A stretch of 64,000 nt of DNA from Kaistia hirudinis (GTDB taxonomy: Bacteria; Pseudomonadota; Alphaproteobacteria; Rhizobiales; Kaistiaceae): contig NZ_JACIDS010000007.1 of assembly GCF_014196455.1 (NCBI RefSeq), forward strand, positions 26,227-90,226, written 5' to 3'. Under the pieces are notes generated by a model. That model made no database searches. It saw only the letters and a list, made by a program, of their open reading frames with translations, and was not told the DNA's origin. This document shows, piece by piece, positions 45,894 to 55,232 of this stretch. Numbering within the stretch: the stretch's first letter is position 1; each line of letters begins with the position of its first letter. Position numbers and translations under genes: made by a program.

Positions 45894-46346
45894 CTATCCG
45901 CGCTGCATGACCGACAAGGGACTCGCCGGCAGGGCTCCGGCCACCGTCACGTTGTAAGCGCGACCGATCTCGAAGTTGCTAGTTGAGAGGCGTGCCAACA
46001 CCTGGCCTTCAAAGTGTTCGACAGAATATGCGAGAGTGACGAGCTTGGTGTTGTCGTCGGTCTTTTGGTCGGTGACGACGGCATATCCCCAAGCCTTGAG
46101 CGAAGCTTCGAGCGCTTGGCCGAAGGTGGAGCTGTCTTGCTTCAGCGCGACCGTCGCCTTGCCGGGGCCAATCTGCTCCGAGAGGCGACTGACCATGTCG
46201 CCTGCGATGGCACTTGCGGCAGGACCGGAGATCTCGGCAGATGCCGTACTGGTGGCAAGGCCGCCGGAATTGATGGTCTGGCAACCTGCGAGTGCGAGCA
46301 GGATCGGCGCGGCGGCTAGCCTGGCGCGGAAACGACGGAGATGCAT
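45894..46346 (-). CDS. trbH: Mating-pair lipoprotein TrbH
   Basis: 150 residues with a lipoprotein signal ending LLALAGC (lipobox LAGC, Cys22). The mature part is small and mixed, ending in the [19 protein letters not shown] tail typical of Ti-type TrbH. It is an outer-membrane-associated component of the mating channel; its exact role is not known. It sits 5 bp after trbG. Confidence 0.9.
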   Translation of the reverse strand: MHLRRFRARLAAAPILLALAGCQTINSGGLATSTASAEISGPAASAIAGDMVSRLSEQIGPGKATVALKQDSSTFGQALEASLKAWGYAVVTDQKTDDNTKLVTLAYSVEHFEGQVLARLSTSNFEIGRAYNVTVAGALPASPLSVMQRG

Positions 46347-46351
46347 CTCCC

Positions 46352-47188
46352 CTACCCTCCCCGCCGGATCGTGACCTTGGTCTGATACCAGCCAATGCCG
46401 GAGACCAGGACAGCACGATCGATAGCATAGTCGACCACCATCATATCGTTGCGCATGCGGTAGTTGACGATCCGGTTTTGGCCGCCTGAGGTGACGAAAA
46501 GGACCGGTGCATCCTGCGCGGAGACGGAGCTCGGGAACTGGATGTAGGTCTTAGTGCCATCCGAATAGACCCGCGTCGGCCGCCAATTGGCACTTCCTGA
46601 TATCGAATAGCTGAAGTTCAGCTGCTCGGCCGGGACACCGACTCCAGGGATGGTGCTCGCCTCGAGACGGGCATTCATGTCGGCGAGCGTCGCTGAAACG
46701 TCCTCGGGGTATTCGAAGCCGACGCGGGCCATGTACTGGGTCGCGTGAGACTTGAGCTGGATGTGATAGGTGCGGCGCGAGGTCGTGATCACCATGGATG
46801 TGACCAGACCCGGCTCGGAGGGCTTGACGATAAGGTGGATCGCCTGGGCGCCGGCCGCACCCGAGGTGGCGGGCTCGACCTTCCAGCGTACCGTGTCGCC
46901 GACCAGGACGTCGCGGACCACTTCGCCAGCCTGGAGCTCGATATCGCAGACCTGAAGTGGTGAGCAGACCACCGAGGGTTGGACTTCGCCAAAGAGAAAG
47001 ATGACCTTGCCGTCCGGGCCGCGAGTCACCAACCCCTGGCTTCCGCGCCATTTGCCGGAGATTCCGACGCCCTTGGCTTCGTTGCGGTTCATTGCCTGGG
47101 CAAGTGCATCGGGCGAAAGGTATGGGCTGAAGGCGAGAAGTGCCACGGCGACGAGCGCGGCCCGAGACCGCCGGATCGAATCTCTCAT
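46352..47188 (-). CDS. trbG: Mating-pair protein TrbG (VirB9-like)
   Basis: 278 residues from the ATG at 47188. The signal peptide ends at PDALA, and the VirB9 beta domains follow: [59 protein letters not shown], then the C-terminal [18 protein letters not shown] domain. It forms the outer-membrane core complex with TrbH and TrbI. The longer open frame upstream overlaps trbF and is not used. Confidence 0.95.
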   Translation of the reverse strand: MRDSIRRSRAALVAVALLAFSPYLSPDALAQAMNRNEAKGVGISGKWRGSQGLVTRGPDGKVIFLFGEVQPSVVCSPLQVCDIELQAGEVVRDVLVGDTVRWKVEPATSGAAGAQAIHLIVKPSEPGLVTSMVITTSRRTYHIQLKSHATQYMARVGFEYPEDVSATLADMNARLEASTIPGVGVPAEQLNFSYSISGSANWRPTRVYSDGTKTYIQFPSSVSAQDAPVLFVTSGGQNRIVNYRMRNDMMVVDYAIDRAVLVSGIGWYQTKVTIRRGG

Positions 47189-47205
47189 GTGCGGGTCGGT
47201 GCCTT

Positions 47206-47868
47206 TCAGAGCTGCGCGGTCCAGTCGAAGTCGCGCAGATACAGACCTATGGGATTGAGGCGGATGGTGGCCTCGTCCTGGGGCGGAGTGAGCGTGACTG
47301 TGGCGATGCCACGGAAACGGCGAACTGCCGTCTCCTTGCCTTTGCGGTCGCGCTCGAACTCGGTCCAGTCGATCTGCCACGACTGAGGAGAGAGGGCGAC
47401 GATATTGTTGACCTCGATGGCGATGGTCGCGGTCTTCGCCTTCTCGAACGGCGAGCTTGAGCGGAACCAGCCATTGATCTTCTCGGTCGCGGGGTCCGAC
47501 GTCCGCAGCATGGCGTAGGTGCGATCGATGTATCCCTTCTGCACCACGGCATCGGGCGTCACCGATCGGAAATTCGAGATGAACGCGCCCAGAGTCGCGC
47601 GTACCACCCGCGGGTCGGCATACTCGATTTGTTGTGGCGCGCCAGCGCTGGCCGCGGTGCCGAGCTTGTCGACCTCCACAATGTATGGGACGAGCTTGAC
47701 CTGTGTGCTTTGAAGCAGGGCGTAGGAGGTGCTCACCAGCGCCATCATCATGCTGGTGACACCAACCAGGCGCCAGGCCGCGGCCGCGCGAACATAAGAG
47801 CCATAGCGCTCGTTCCATTCCTGCCGGGCCGCGATGTAGGGATTGTCGGGGGCACTATGTGAGGCCAT
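47206..47868 (-). CDS. trbF: Mating-pair protein TrbF (VirB8-like)
   Basis: 220 residues: a short cytoplasmic head ([18 protein letters not shown]), one membrane helix (~31-51) and the VirB8 NTF2-like periplasmic domain ([34 protein letters not shown] ... [19 protein letters not shown]). It is an inner-membrane assembly factor of the type IV system. It lies 17 bp before trbG. Confidence 0.95.
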   Translation of the reverse strand: MASHSAPDNPYIAARQEWNERYGSYVRAAAAWRLVGVTSMMMALVSTSYALLQSTQVKLVPYIVEVDKLGTAASAGAPQQIEYADPRVVRATLGAFISNFRSVTPDAVVQKGYIDRTYAMLRTSDPATEKINGWFRSSSPFEKAKTATIAIEVNNIVALSPQSWQIDWTEFERDRKGKETAVRRFRGIATVTLTPPQDEATIRLNPIGLYLRDFDWTAQL

Positions 47869-47907
47869 GCCGCCTCCCCTCCTCTCCAGACGGATGAGAA
47901 CCTTGCG

Positions 47908-49095
47908 TCACCTCTGCGCTCCCTTGTTTCCGGCTGCTTGCTTGCGGGCCTCGTCGAGCTTCGCGTTGGCGAGGCCCAGGGTGGAGGTTCCGAAGGTGCC
48001 GCGGGCATCCATCGCCTGATCGCGCGCGGCGGCGGCAACCGCACCGCCGGCGGCCCCCACGCCGCTTGCCATTCCCTTGAGCGCAGCTCCGGCCATGGAG
48101 GAGCCCTGTGCCCGAGCGTCTGAATAGCTGGCCGCGCCAGCTCTGGCCGCGCCCCAGGCCAGCGACGAGCCGCCGACCGTTGTCGCAAGAGCGAAGTTCG
48201 CGGCCTGCGCCCCGTGGCGGACGGCTTCCATGCCGCCGGTGACGGAGACGCCTTGAACGACGCCTTGGAGGATGTTGGGCACGTAGACGGCGATGATGAA
48301 GACCACGACGGAGATGCCGGCAATCGCGAGTGTGGTGATGAACTGGTCGGAGGTCGCTGTCGGCGCCTCCGCGAGCCCGAGCAGGACGTCCGAGCCAATG
48401 CGCGCGATCATCACCAGGGCCATCAGCTTCATGCCCACGCCGAAGGCGTAGACGAGGTAGCGAACGGCGAAATCCTTCGTAAAGGAGGAGCCGCCGAGAC
48501 CGAGCATGATCATGCCGGCGAGGAGGCCCACATACATCTCCACCATGACCGAGACGAAGATCGCCGCGACGAGGCTGAAGGCAATGACCACAACGACCAT
48601 GGCAAAGACGGCGGCGATCGCCAGAGCGTTGTCCTCGAAGAGGCCGAACTTCGCCTGCTCCGACATCTTGGAGGCGACGCGGATCCCCGCATCGAAGATA
48701 TTCGCGGGCGACGCGGATCCTCCGCCGGCGCCGATCTGGAACAGGCTGTCGACGACAGCTTTGGCGAGGCTTGGTCCCCGATCGAGCACGAAGGCAAAGA
48801 ACCCGATGAACATGATCCGCCGCACAAGTTCGGCGAACCAGCTGTCCAGCGAGGCGGCCTGGAGCGCGAGCCATACCGCGGCGATGCCGATCTCGATCCC
48901 GGCGAGAATCCAGAACAGCGAGCGAGCCGCGTCCATCACCGTCGTTTCCCAGCCCTTCGCAGCCGTCACGACGGAATTCTCGAGTGTGGTGAGTACGGAG
49001 CCCTGCTGCGCAAGAGCCGGAGTGACTGCGATCAGGACGATGCCGGCGGTGACGAAGGCACGGCCTACTGTGCGGGGGGCGCGGGCAGCTACCAT
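47908..49095 (-). CDS. trbL: Polytopic mating-pair protein TrbL (VirB6-like)
   Basis: 395 residues from the ATG at 49095, which overlaps the trbK stop. A signal-like helix (TAGIVLIAVTPALA) is followed by five to six membrane helices between residues ~45 and 260 (SLFWILAGIEIGIAAVWLAL, LVRRIMFIGFFAFVL, FAMVVVVIAFSLVAAIFVSV, YLVYAFGVGMKLMALV, LAIAGISVVVFIIAVYV). A ~130-residue Ala/Gly-rich cytoplasmic tail ends the protein. It is the inner-membrane pore component. A much longer upstream-open frame exists but would swallow trbK. Confidence 0.93.
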   Translation of the reverse strand: MVAARAPRTVGRAFVTAGIVLIAVTPALAQQGSVLTTLENSVVTAAKGWETTVMDAARSLFWILAGIEIGIAAVWLALQAASLDSWFAELVRRIMFIGFFAFVLDRGPSLAKAVVDSLFQIGAGGGSASPANIFDAGIRVASKMSEQAKFGLFEDNALAIAAVFAMVVVVIAFSLVAAIFVSVMVEMYVGLLAGMIMLGLGGSSFTKDFAVRYLVYAFGVGMKLMALVMIARIGSDVLLGLAEAPTATSDQFITTLAIAGISVVVFIIAVYVPNILQGVVQGVSVTGGMEAVRHGAQAANFALATTVGGSSLAWGAARAGAASYSDARAQGSSMAGAALKGMASGVGAAGGAVAAAARDQAMDARGTFGTSTLGLANAKLDEARKQAAGNKGAQR

Positions 49096-49316
49096 CGGGG
49101 ACGCATCTCCTGTCCGCCGCGCACATCGAGGTTCGGATCGCCGCCGAGGAACTTCTCGGCGCGCTCGCGACGTTCGGCGCCCGATGGAGTCGACGATGCC
49201 GGCGCCGCCGCACCTGCTTCCTGTGGAGGTCCCGGCTGATAGACGATCCAGATCGCGACCGCTGAGCCGACGCCGACAAGGAGGCCGCCAACGATGAGAA
49301 GTGTCCGCGGGCTCAC
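49089..49316 (-). CDS. trbK: Entry-exclusion protein TrbK
   Basis: 75 residues from a GTG. One membrane helix (TLLIVGGLLVGVGSAVAIWIVY) precedes a short periplasmic part. TrbK proteins block entry of a second copy of the same plasmid. Its C-terminal DVRGGQEMRPRW nearly repeats the tail of TrbJ encoded just upstream. It overlaps trbJ by 4 bp and trbL by 7 bp. Confidence 0.88.
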   Translation of the reverse strand: MSPRTLLIVGGLLVGVGSAVAIWIVYQPGPPQEAGAAAPASSTPSGAERRERAEKFLGGDPNLDVRGGQEMRPRW

Positions 49317-50134
49317 CAGCGTGGCTCCATCGTTTGGCCGCCACGAATGTCGTTGGTCGGCGCATTGAAGAATTGTTCCCGCCTCGCCTGGGCGAGGTCC
49401 TTCTGAGCCTGCTCGGACTGATACCAGGTGCCCATCATCGTCACCTGCTGCGAGACGAGGCCGCGCAGCTTCTGGAGCTGCGCGACTTCCTGCGCGGCGA
49501 TCTCATGGCCGATCTGTAGGGCCTTCATCTGGCCATCCGCGCTCTCGGACATGGAGCGCAGCGAGGACATGGTGGATTCCTCGCTCTGAAACTGCTCGGC
49601 GGTGAGGTTCGCCGCCTTCAGCGTGCCGGCTATGGTGTCGCGGTTGGTGTTCGACCAGCCTTCATAGGTTGAGGAGAACGACGCCCCGTTCGGCAGATTG
49701 CTCTTGAAGGTCGAGAAACTCTGGAATCGCTGCTTCAGGACGTCATCGGCATTCCCCATCGAGAATGCGATGCCCTGCCCCTGCGTGACGATGCTTTGCA
49801 GGCGGTTGAGGTCGCTTTCGACCTGGCCCCAGACATGATTGGGCAGCTGCGCCGTGTTCTGCAGCATGTTCGCATAGATCTTCAGCTGGTTCTGGATCTG
49901 CTGGGCGAGCTGCGTGATTTGGGTGACTTGGTTGTTGATCTGCTCGGCCGAATTGCCGACGAGGCTGATGAGCTCGCCATTGTTGGCGATTTGGGTCCAC
50001 TCGGTGGCGCCTCCCGTGATGCCGCCGCCGCCGGCGTGCGCGCTCGGGATCAGCGTCATCGCTTCGACTGCGGCGAGGAGCACGCCGGCCGCCGTTCGGC
50101 GCGGATCAGACGTTCGGGAGAAGAGACGCGGCAT
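49313..50134 (-). CDS. trbJ: Mating-pair protein TrbJ (VirB5-like)
   Basis: 273 residues. A signal peptide (AAGVLLAAVEAMTLIPSAHA) is followed by a long helical periplasmic body with coiled-coil-like Q/N-rich heptads (SAEQINNQVTQITQLAQQIQNQLKIYANML). This is typical of VirB5-type minor pilus components. The C-terminus ends APTNDIRGGQTMEPRW. The start is 29 bp inside the trbE end. Confidence 0.93.
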   Translation of the reverse strand: MPRLFSRTSDPRRTAAGVLLAAVEAMTLIPSAHAGGGGITGGATEWTQIANNGELISLVGNSAEQINNQVTQITQLAQQIQNQLKIYANMLQNTAQLPNHVWGQVESDLNRLQSIVTQGQGIAFSMGNADDVLKQRFQSFSTFKSNLPNGASFSSTYEGWSNTNRDTIAGTLKAANLTAEQFQSEESTMSSLRSMSESADGQMKALQIGHEIAAQEVAQLQKLRGLVSQQVTMMGTWYQSEQAQKDLAQARREQFFNAPTNDIRGGQTMEPRW

Positions 50135-52562
50135 GAGCGATCCCCCTTTGCTCGAGCCAGTAGCGGGGCCAGTCGGTCCCGTGTTCCGAATGGAGGGTGC
50201 GGATCTGCTTCAGGTCTTCCTTGCCGGACGCACCGGCGAAGGCGAGCGCGACGGGACCCAGCGCCATGTCGAACAGGCGTCGGCCGACGGGAGACGCGAC
50301 GTAATATTCGCGTTTCGGCAAGGCGGTCGCGACGATCTCGATCTGCCGGCTGTTGAAGCCGATGCGCTCATAGAATTCCCGTGTGCCAGGCTCACGGGCG
50401 GCGCCGTTCGGAAGGCAGATCTTGGTCGGGCAGCTCTCCTTCAATACATCGACGATCCCCGATCGCTCGGCATCCGAGATCGACTGCGTCGCGAGCAGGA
50501 CCGCGCAATTCGCCTTGCGCAGCACCTTCAGCCATTCGCGGATCTTGCTCCGGAAAGTGGGATGTCCCAGCATCAGCCAGGCCTCGTCGATGATGATGAG
50601 GCTCGGGCTGCCGGTGAGACGCTTCTCGATGCGCCGGAACAGATAGGTGAGCACGGGCACGAGATTGCGCTCGCCCATGTTCATCAGCTCCTCGATCTCG
50701 AAGCACTGGAAGCCGCCGAGGGCGAGACCGTCGGCCTCGGCATCGAGGAGTTGCCCCATCGGGCCGTCGACCGTGTAGTGGTGCAGCGCGTCCTTTATCT
50801 CGCGCATTTGAACGCCCGAAACGAAGTCGGAGAGCGAGCGACCGCGCGCCTCCGCCAGAAGACCGATCTGGCGGGAGATGGAGTTGCGATGATCTGGCGT
50901 AACGGTAACGCCCTGCAGCGCGACCAGCGTCTCGATCCAATCCGACGCGAAGGCGCGATCGGCGTCGGTTGCGAGTTCCTCGAGCGGACAGAAGGCGAGC
51001 GCCCTCCCCTGCCCGTCTGTTTCGCCACCGATCTCGTAGTGATCGCCGCCGACGGCGAGTGTCAGCGGCAACATGGAGCGGCCCTTGTCGAAGGCGAAGA
51101 CCTGGGCGCCTTCGTAGCGCCGGAATTGCGCGGCGATCAGGGCCAGCAGCGTCGACTTGCCCGAGCCGGTCGGGCCAAACACCAGCGTGTGCCCAACGTC
51201 ATCGACATGAAGGTTCAGGCGAAACGGAGTCGATCCGCTCGCCACCTGCATGAGTGGCGGCGCGCCAGCGGGATAGAACGGGCATGGTGCTGTCGGGCTC
51301 CCCGACCAGACCGAGTTCAGAGGGATGAGGTCGGCGAGGTTGCGGGTGTTGATCAGCGGTTCGCGGATGTTCGCATACCAATTTCCGGGCAGGCTGCCGA
51401 GATAAGCGTCGGTGGCATTCAGCGTCTCTATTCGAGCACCGAAGCCTTCGGCCTGGATCAGTCGACGGACGGCCTCGCAGTTCTCGCGAAGCCGCGTCTC
51501 GTTCTCATCGAACAGCGCGATGACCGGCGTGTAGTAACCGTAAGCGACGCTTTGCGAGGAGGCTTCGGCAATAGCGTCCTCGGTCTCGGCCACCATGGAG
51601 AGAGCGTCCTGGTCCACCGACCTGCTTCGGGTCTGGAACAGCTGGTCGAAGAAAGGCCGCACCTTCTGCTGCCACTTCTTCCGTGTGCGTTCGAGGCGCG
51701 TCCTCGCCTCCTCGGCGTCCAGGAAGATGAACCGGCTCGACCAGCGATAGGTGAGTGGCATGAGGTCGAGGACGTTGAGGATGCCGGGCCAGCTTTCGGC
51801 CGGCAGGCCGTCGATTGCGACCACGCCGAGGAAGCGGTTTTCGACAGTCGGCGTGACACCATGACGGAGCTCGGCGGTCGCCAGCCAGTCGAGATACATC
51901 GGGACATCCGGAAGGCGGATGGGGTGGTTCTCGCCGGTGATGCAGAAGCGGATGAACTGGAAGAGTTCGTCATAGCGGGCAAGGCGATGGCCGCCGCGTT
52001 CTTCGACCTCCCGCGTCGCCATCCGGCGCAGTGAGACGACGTTTGCAAAATACTGTTCGATTTCGCGGATTGCGGTCTCGAAGGCATCGAGTGCGGTGTC
52101 GGCATATGAGGCGGATCGACTCTGCGTGTCGGAATAGACGTAGCGTGTCAGGCCGGACCGGCGAGGCTCAAGCGGCCGATAGGTGAGAACGAGTGCGTGG
52201 CGGCTCTCATAGTGCCCCCTCTCCCGCTCGAAATGGGCGCGGCGTTCCGCGTCGATCGCGCGCGTCACCGGATCGGGGAAGTGACAAATGGCATCGGTCG
52301 GATAGTCCGTGGTCGGCACGCGAACGGCCTCGACCTGGATCATCCAGCCTGTTCCGAGCCGCGCAAGAATCGCGTTGATCTGACGGGAAACGTCGTTGCG
52401 CTCGGCGTCGGTGGAGCTTTCGCTGTCCGGCCCGGCAAAGTACCAGCCGGCCATGAGGCTGCCGTCCTTGAGCAGGATCACGCCGTTCGCCACGAGACCC
52501 GCGTAGGGCACGAGGTCGGCGAAGGACGGACCGGAGTGCCGGAAGCGGCGCAACGCAACCAT
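50106..52562 (-). CDS. trbE: Mating-pair ATPase TrbE (VirB4-like)
   Basis: 818 residues. The N-terminal CagE/VirB4 domain (ADLVPYAGLVANGVILLKDGSLMAGWYFAG) precedes the ATPase, with Walker A FGPTGSGKSTL near residue 462 and Walker B SLIIIDEAWLML near 633, followed by LLATQSISDAE. It powers assembly of the pilus and substrate transfer at the inner membrane. It lies 9 bp downstream of trbD. Confidence 0.96.
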   Translation of the reverse strand: MVALRRFRHSGPSFADLVPYAGLVANGVILLKDGSLMAGWYFAGPDSESSTDAERNDVSRQINAILARLGTGWMIQVEAVRVPTTDYPTDAICHFPDPVTRAIDAERRAHFERERGHYESRHALVLTYRPLEPRRSGLTRYVYSDTQSRSASYADTALDAFETAIREIEQYFANVVSLRRMATREVEERGGHRLARYDELFQFIRFCITGENHPIRLPDVPMYLDWLATAELRHGVTPTVENRFLGVVAIDGLPAESWPGILNVLDLMPLTYRWSSRFIFLDAEEARTRLERTRKKWQQKVRPFFDQLFQTRSRSVDQDALSMVAETEDAIAEASSQSVAYGYYTPVIALFDENETRLRENCEAVRRLIQAEGFGARIETLNATDAYLGSLPGNWYANIREPLINTRNLADLIPLNSVWSGSPTAPCPFYPAGAPPLMQVASGSTPFRLNLHVDDVGHTLVFGPTGSGKSTLLALIAAQFRRYEGAQVFAFDKGRSMLPLTLAVGGDHYEIGGETDGQGRALAFCPLEELATDADRAFASDWIETLVALQGVTVTPDHRNSISRQIGLLAEARGRSLSDFVSGVQMREIKDALHHYTVDGPMGQLLDAEADGLALGGFQCFEIEELMNMGERNLVPVLTYLFRRIEKRLTGSPSLIIIDEAWLMLGHPTFRSKIREWLKVLRKANCAVLLATQSISDAERSGIVDVLKESCPTKICLPNGAAREPGTREFYERIGFNSRQIEIVATALPKREYYVASPVGRRLFDMALGPVALAFAGASGKEDLKQIRTLHSEHGTDWPRYWLEQRGIAHAASLLPNV

Positions 52563-52571
52563 GACAGCTCC

Positions 52572-52871
52572 TCAGAAGCGCCGCCAGGGCGTTGATGTCG
52601 CCCGGTAGGTGGGCCGATAGGCGATGTGGCGGACGTAGACCTGCCGCATCAGCGGGTCGGCTTTGGCCATCATCCGCAGCGCCGCGACCGCGACCAGCCA
52701 GATGGTGACGCCGAGCACAGCCGCGTACCACGTCAGCACAACGAAGATGAGGATCGCGCTGGCGAGGCCAGTGAGGAGCACGAGCTCACGGTCGGCACCC
52801 ATCAGGAGGTTCGGGCGCGAGAGCGCCCGATGAATGCGAGAATGGGCGAGGCTGGAGAGAGACTCAGCCAT
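52572..52871 (-). CDS. trbD: Mating-pair protein TrbD (VirB3-like)
   Basis: 99 residues from the ATG at 52871, overlapping the trbC stop by 8 bp. [31 protein letters not shown] is the VirB3 head and first membrane helix, and a second helix follows ([16 protein letters not shown]). The C-terminus is basic and aromatic ([15 protein letters not shown]). It is an inner-membrane partner of the TrbE ATPase. Confidence 0.94.
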   Translation of the reverse strand: MAESLSSLAHSRIHRALSRPNLLMGADRELVLLTGLASAILIFVVLTWYAAVLGVTIWLVAVAALRMMAKADPLMRQVYVRHIAYRPTYRATSTPWRRF

Positions 52872-53238
52872 GCGCCCCCTCCCCTCCGCGAAGGGTGGTG
52901 CCGTTGGTCGGCGCAACGTCAGCGATCGACGCTCCGGTCGAGCCGAAGAGGGCGACGATCTGGGTCGCACCGAGCAGGATGCCGGCAACGAGCACGACAT
53001 ACATCAGGCGGCGCGCGAAATCGTTCAGCTCGCCGCCGAAGATCAGCATGCCTCCGGCGACCGCCACGGCGGCGAGGGCGATAAAGCCGGCGACAGGGCC
53101 GGTTATCGACTGCTGGATCTGCTGCAGCGGGCCTTCCCACGGCAGCCCGCCGCCGCCGGCTGCGAACGCAGGCGCCAATTGGAACAGAGAGGTCGTCAGC
53201 AGCACACCGGTCACGAGAATTCGGCCACTACGCGACAT
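52864..53238 (-). CDS. trbC: Pilin TrbC (VirB2-like)
   Basis: 124 residues. A long signal ([20 protein letters not shown]) and two membrane helices ([50 protein letters not shown]) make the VirB2/TrbC pilin pattern. The precursor is expected to be trimmed and possibly cyclised by TraF. Its tail carries [13 protein letters not shown], reminiscent of the TrbJ tail. It overlaps trbB by 11 bp and trbD by 8 bp. Confidence 0.94.
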   Translation of the reverse strand: MSRSGRILVTGVLLTTSLFQLAPAFAAGGGGLPWEGPLQQIQQSITGPVAGFIALAAVAVAGGMLIFGGELNDFARRLMYVVLVAGILLGATQIVALFGSTGASIADVAPTNGTTLRGGEGAHG

Positions 53239-54199
53239 GTCGGGTGTCCTCGATCTGAGATTGGACTTCGGTTTCGTATTGGTCGCCGGCGAAGCGCTCG
53301 ACGTGGATGACGTCGCGTACCCGTCGCCCCTTGGGCATACGCTCGATGGAGACGATGAGATCGACAGCCTCGCCGATCACTTCGCGCATCGGCTGCTGGC
53401 TCGCCTCGGCCGTGAGCTGCTCAAGACGGCGTAGCGCCGACATCGCGGAATTGGAGTGGATCGTGGTGACTCCGCCCGGGTGGCCGGTGTTCCATGCCTT
53501 GAGCAAGGTGAGCGCGGCGCCATCGCGAACCTCCCCAACCACGATTCGGTCGGGGCGCAGACGCATCGTGCTCTTGAGCAGGCGCGCCATGTCGACGGTA
53601 TCGCTGGTGTGCAGCGACACCACGTTCTCTGCGGCGCATTGGATCTCGAAAGTGTCTTCGAGGATCACGATGCGATCCTCCGGGGCGGTCCGGACGATCT
53701 CGGCGATGACGGCGTTGGCCAGCGTTGTCTTACCGGAGCCCGTTCCTCCCGAGATCACGATATTGAGCCGGGCAGAGATGGCGCTGCGGATCACTTGCGC
53801 TTGCATCTCGGTCATGACGCTCGATGCTACATAGTCGTCGAGTGGGATCAGCCGCGAAGCCAGCCGGCGGATGGTAAAGCTCGGGGCTGAAACAACCGGC
53901 GGCAACACACCTTCGAAGCGATGGCCGCCGATCGGCAGCTCCCCTGAAATTATGGGACGCTCATCATCCGCCTCGGATTGGAGCGCGTGGGCCACGCTGC
54001 CGATGATGATTTCGGCGGTGGCGGCGGTCATTTCTCCGGCAGGTGCGATACCGTGCCCGAGCCGTTCGATGAAAATCCGTCCGTCCGGATTGAGCATGAT
54101 CTCGACGACGGTCGGATCGTCGAGGGCGACACAGAGTCGATCGCCGAGGGCCTCCTGCAGCTTACGAATGAGCCGCGGATGAGAGCGGAGGTGGGTCAC
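53228..54199 (-). CDS. trbB: Mating-pair ATPase TrbB (VirB11-like)
   Basis: 323 residues from a GTG at 54199 with GAGGAT upstream, exactly the Ti-type TrbB length. N-terminal domain ([23 protein letters not shown]), Walker [16 protein letters not shown] (~156-170), the Asp box [10 protein letters not shown], Walker [28 protein letters not shown] and the His box. It is the hexameric traffic ATPase. It follows traI by 10 bp. Confidence 0.96.
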   Translation of the reverse strand: MTHLRSHPRLIRKLQEALGDRLCVALDDPTVVEIMLNPDGRIFIERLGHGIAPAGEMTAATAEIIIGSVAHALQSEADDERPIISGELPIGGHRFEGVLPPVVSAPSFTIRRLASRLIPLDDYVASSVMTEMQAQVIRSAISARLNIVISGGTGSGKTTLANAVIAEIVRTAPEDRIVILEDTFEIQCAAENVVSLHTSDTVDMARLLKSTMRLRPDRIVVGEVRDGAALTLLKAWNTGHPGGVTTIHSNSAMSALRRLEQLTAEASQQPMREVIGEAVDLIVSIERMPKGRRVRDVIHVERFAGDQYETEVQSQIEDTRHVA

Positions 54200-54209
54200 A
54201 ATGTGATCC

Positions 54210-54836
54210 TCACGCCGCAAGGTTCTGGGCCGGCACGATTGCCGATCGATATCCATCCGGGCGCAGGCGCTCGAAACTCGAAAGATCCGCTGGAAGCGTC
54301 CCGGCGACAGCAATCGTGTTCCCGATCGGACGGGGCTCGCCAAGTCTGCTCAAAGGCCAGTTGGCGCGTTTCAGAATGCGCTCGAAGCGCAGGTCGGTCG
54401 CCGTGACGATCTCGCTATAGCCGTTCGCCATCGACCATTCGATGATGCCGGCGAACATGGTGAGCGTCGCCTCATGAAGAGCCCCCGCCCCCCTCCCCTC
54501 GCCGAGCCCGGTGTCAACGCAAAAGCGGGAGCTCTCGACCATACCGGAGTGAGCATGGAGTCGACCCGCGGCCAGCAACTGCGGAAAAGTTCGTTCCAGC
54601 ATGGTGGGTCCAGTAGCGGGCAACAGTCTTGCGCAGCCTGCGACAGTGGCGGCATCGGCTAAAGCGAGGATGTAGGTGGGATCAAAGGCATCGTATTCGT
54701 CGGTCTCGCGGTTATCGCGGACCTGAACAGCCCAGCCGAGGCGACCGGCGAAGACGCGTGCCCGGAGCTGGTGATGCTTGTCGACGAGTCGTCGATCAGC
54801 GGCGCTTGAAGCCTTGCGAACGGCGTGCAGCCACAT
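54210..54836 (-). CDS. traI: Acyl-homoserine-lactone synthase TraI (LuxI family)
   Basis: 208 residues from the ATG at 54836, with GGAGGT eight bases upstream. LuxI family residues are all present: LRARVFAGRLGW (Arg, Phe and Trp), DEYDAFDPTYILAL (Asp pair), VAGCARLLPATGPTML, and HSGMVESSRFCVD (Glu-Ser-Arg-Phe). The very high resemblance in the C-terminal half to Ti TraI (AGIIEWSMANGYSEIVTATDLRFERILKRANWP) suggests a 3-oxo-octanoyl-type signal; this is inference. First gene of the trb operon, and so probably TraR-controlled. Confidence 0.95.
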   Translation of the reverse strand: MWLHAVRKASSAADRRLVDKHHQLRARVFAGRLGWAVQVRDNRETDEYDAFDPTYILALADAATVAGCARLLPATGPTMLERTFPQLLAAGRLHAHSGMVESSRFCVDTGLGEGRGAGALHEATLTMFAGIIEWSMANGYSEIVTATDLRFERILKRANWPLSRLGEPRPIGNTIAVAGTLPADLSSFERLRPDGYRSAIVPAQNLAA

Positions 54837-55232
54837 TGAATGCAACCTCCAACGTCATAGGGGACGGTCGGAAGTCACCACGGGATGCGGATTCGCTGGA
54901 GTGTAGAATAAACGGGGTACGCCTCGGGGGTGAGTCGTCAAGCTGGCGTCGGCGCCTTGGCTCGAACGCGCGTTGAGACCGTGTCTGAACCTGCTATTGG
55001 CCCGAGAATAAACGGGGTGAACAAACCAAGATCGGGGAAGCTCCGAGCACGGCAACCTTTTGAAAGAAGACGTGAATCGCGATTGTCCGCGAACAATGCG
55101 GGCGCCTCTGGGACTTGGCTTAACTTTTCGTTAACCCTTATCTCCTTGCCACAGTAAGGGAATCGCACATACTGGCGCTAAATTCGCATTTCTGGCGCTG
55201 TTGGCGCTATTTCATGAATTGAGGCGGCGCGG
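54837..55232. promoter_or_regulatory. Divergent traI / repABC control region with repeats
   Basis: These 396 bp contain both promoters. AGAATAAACGGGGT occurs twice exactly 100 bp apart (54905-54918 and 55005-55018); read leftward it contains TATTCT, a possible -10 element. ATTGT-N6-ACAAT (55082-55097) and TTAAC-N5-GTTAA (55120-55134) are inverted repeats. TGGCGCT occurs three times just before repA (55173, 55193, 55202), where a RepA operator would be expected. No sequence close to the Ti tra box was found. Confidence 0.6.

Noticed and set aside
49914..52034. A 706-codon plus-strand frame over trbJ/trbE
   Set aside because: Antisense to clear VirB5- and VirB4-type proteins; composition is typical of a shadow frame.
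54820..54850. Candidate tra box around GTGCAGCC...GAATGCAAC before traI
   Set aside because: Only half-sites resemble the Ti consensus, it overlaps the traI start codon and it is not palindromic.
55173..55208. TGGCGCT triplet considered as a CRISPR fragment or oriV iterons
   Set aside because: Units of 7 bp with 13- and 2-bp gaps are too short for CRISPR. repABC origins lie within repC, so an operator is more likely.
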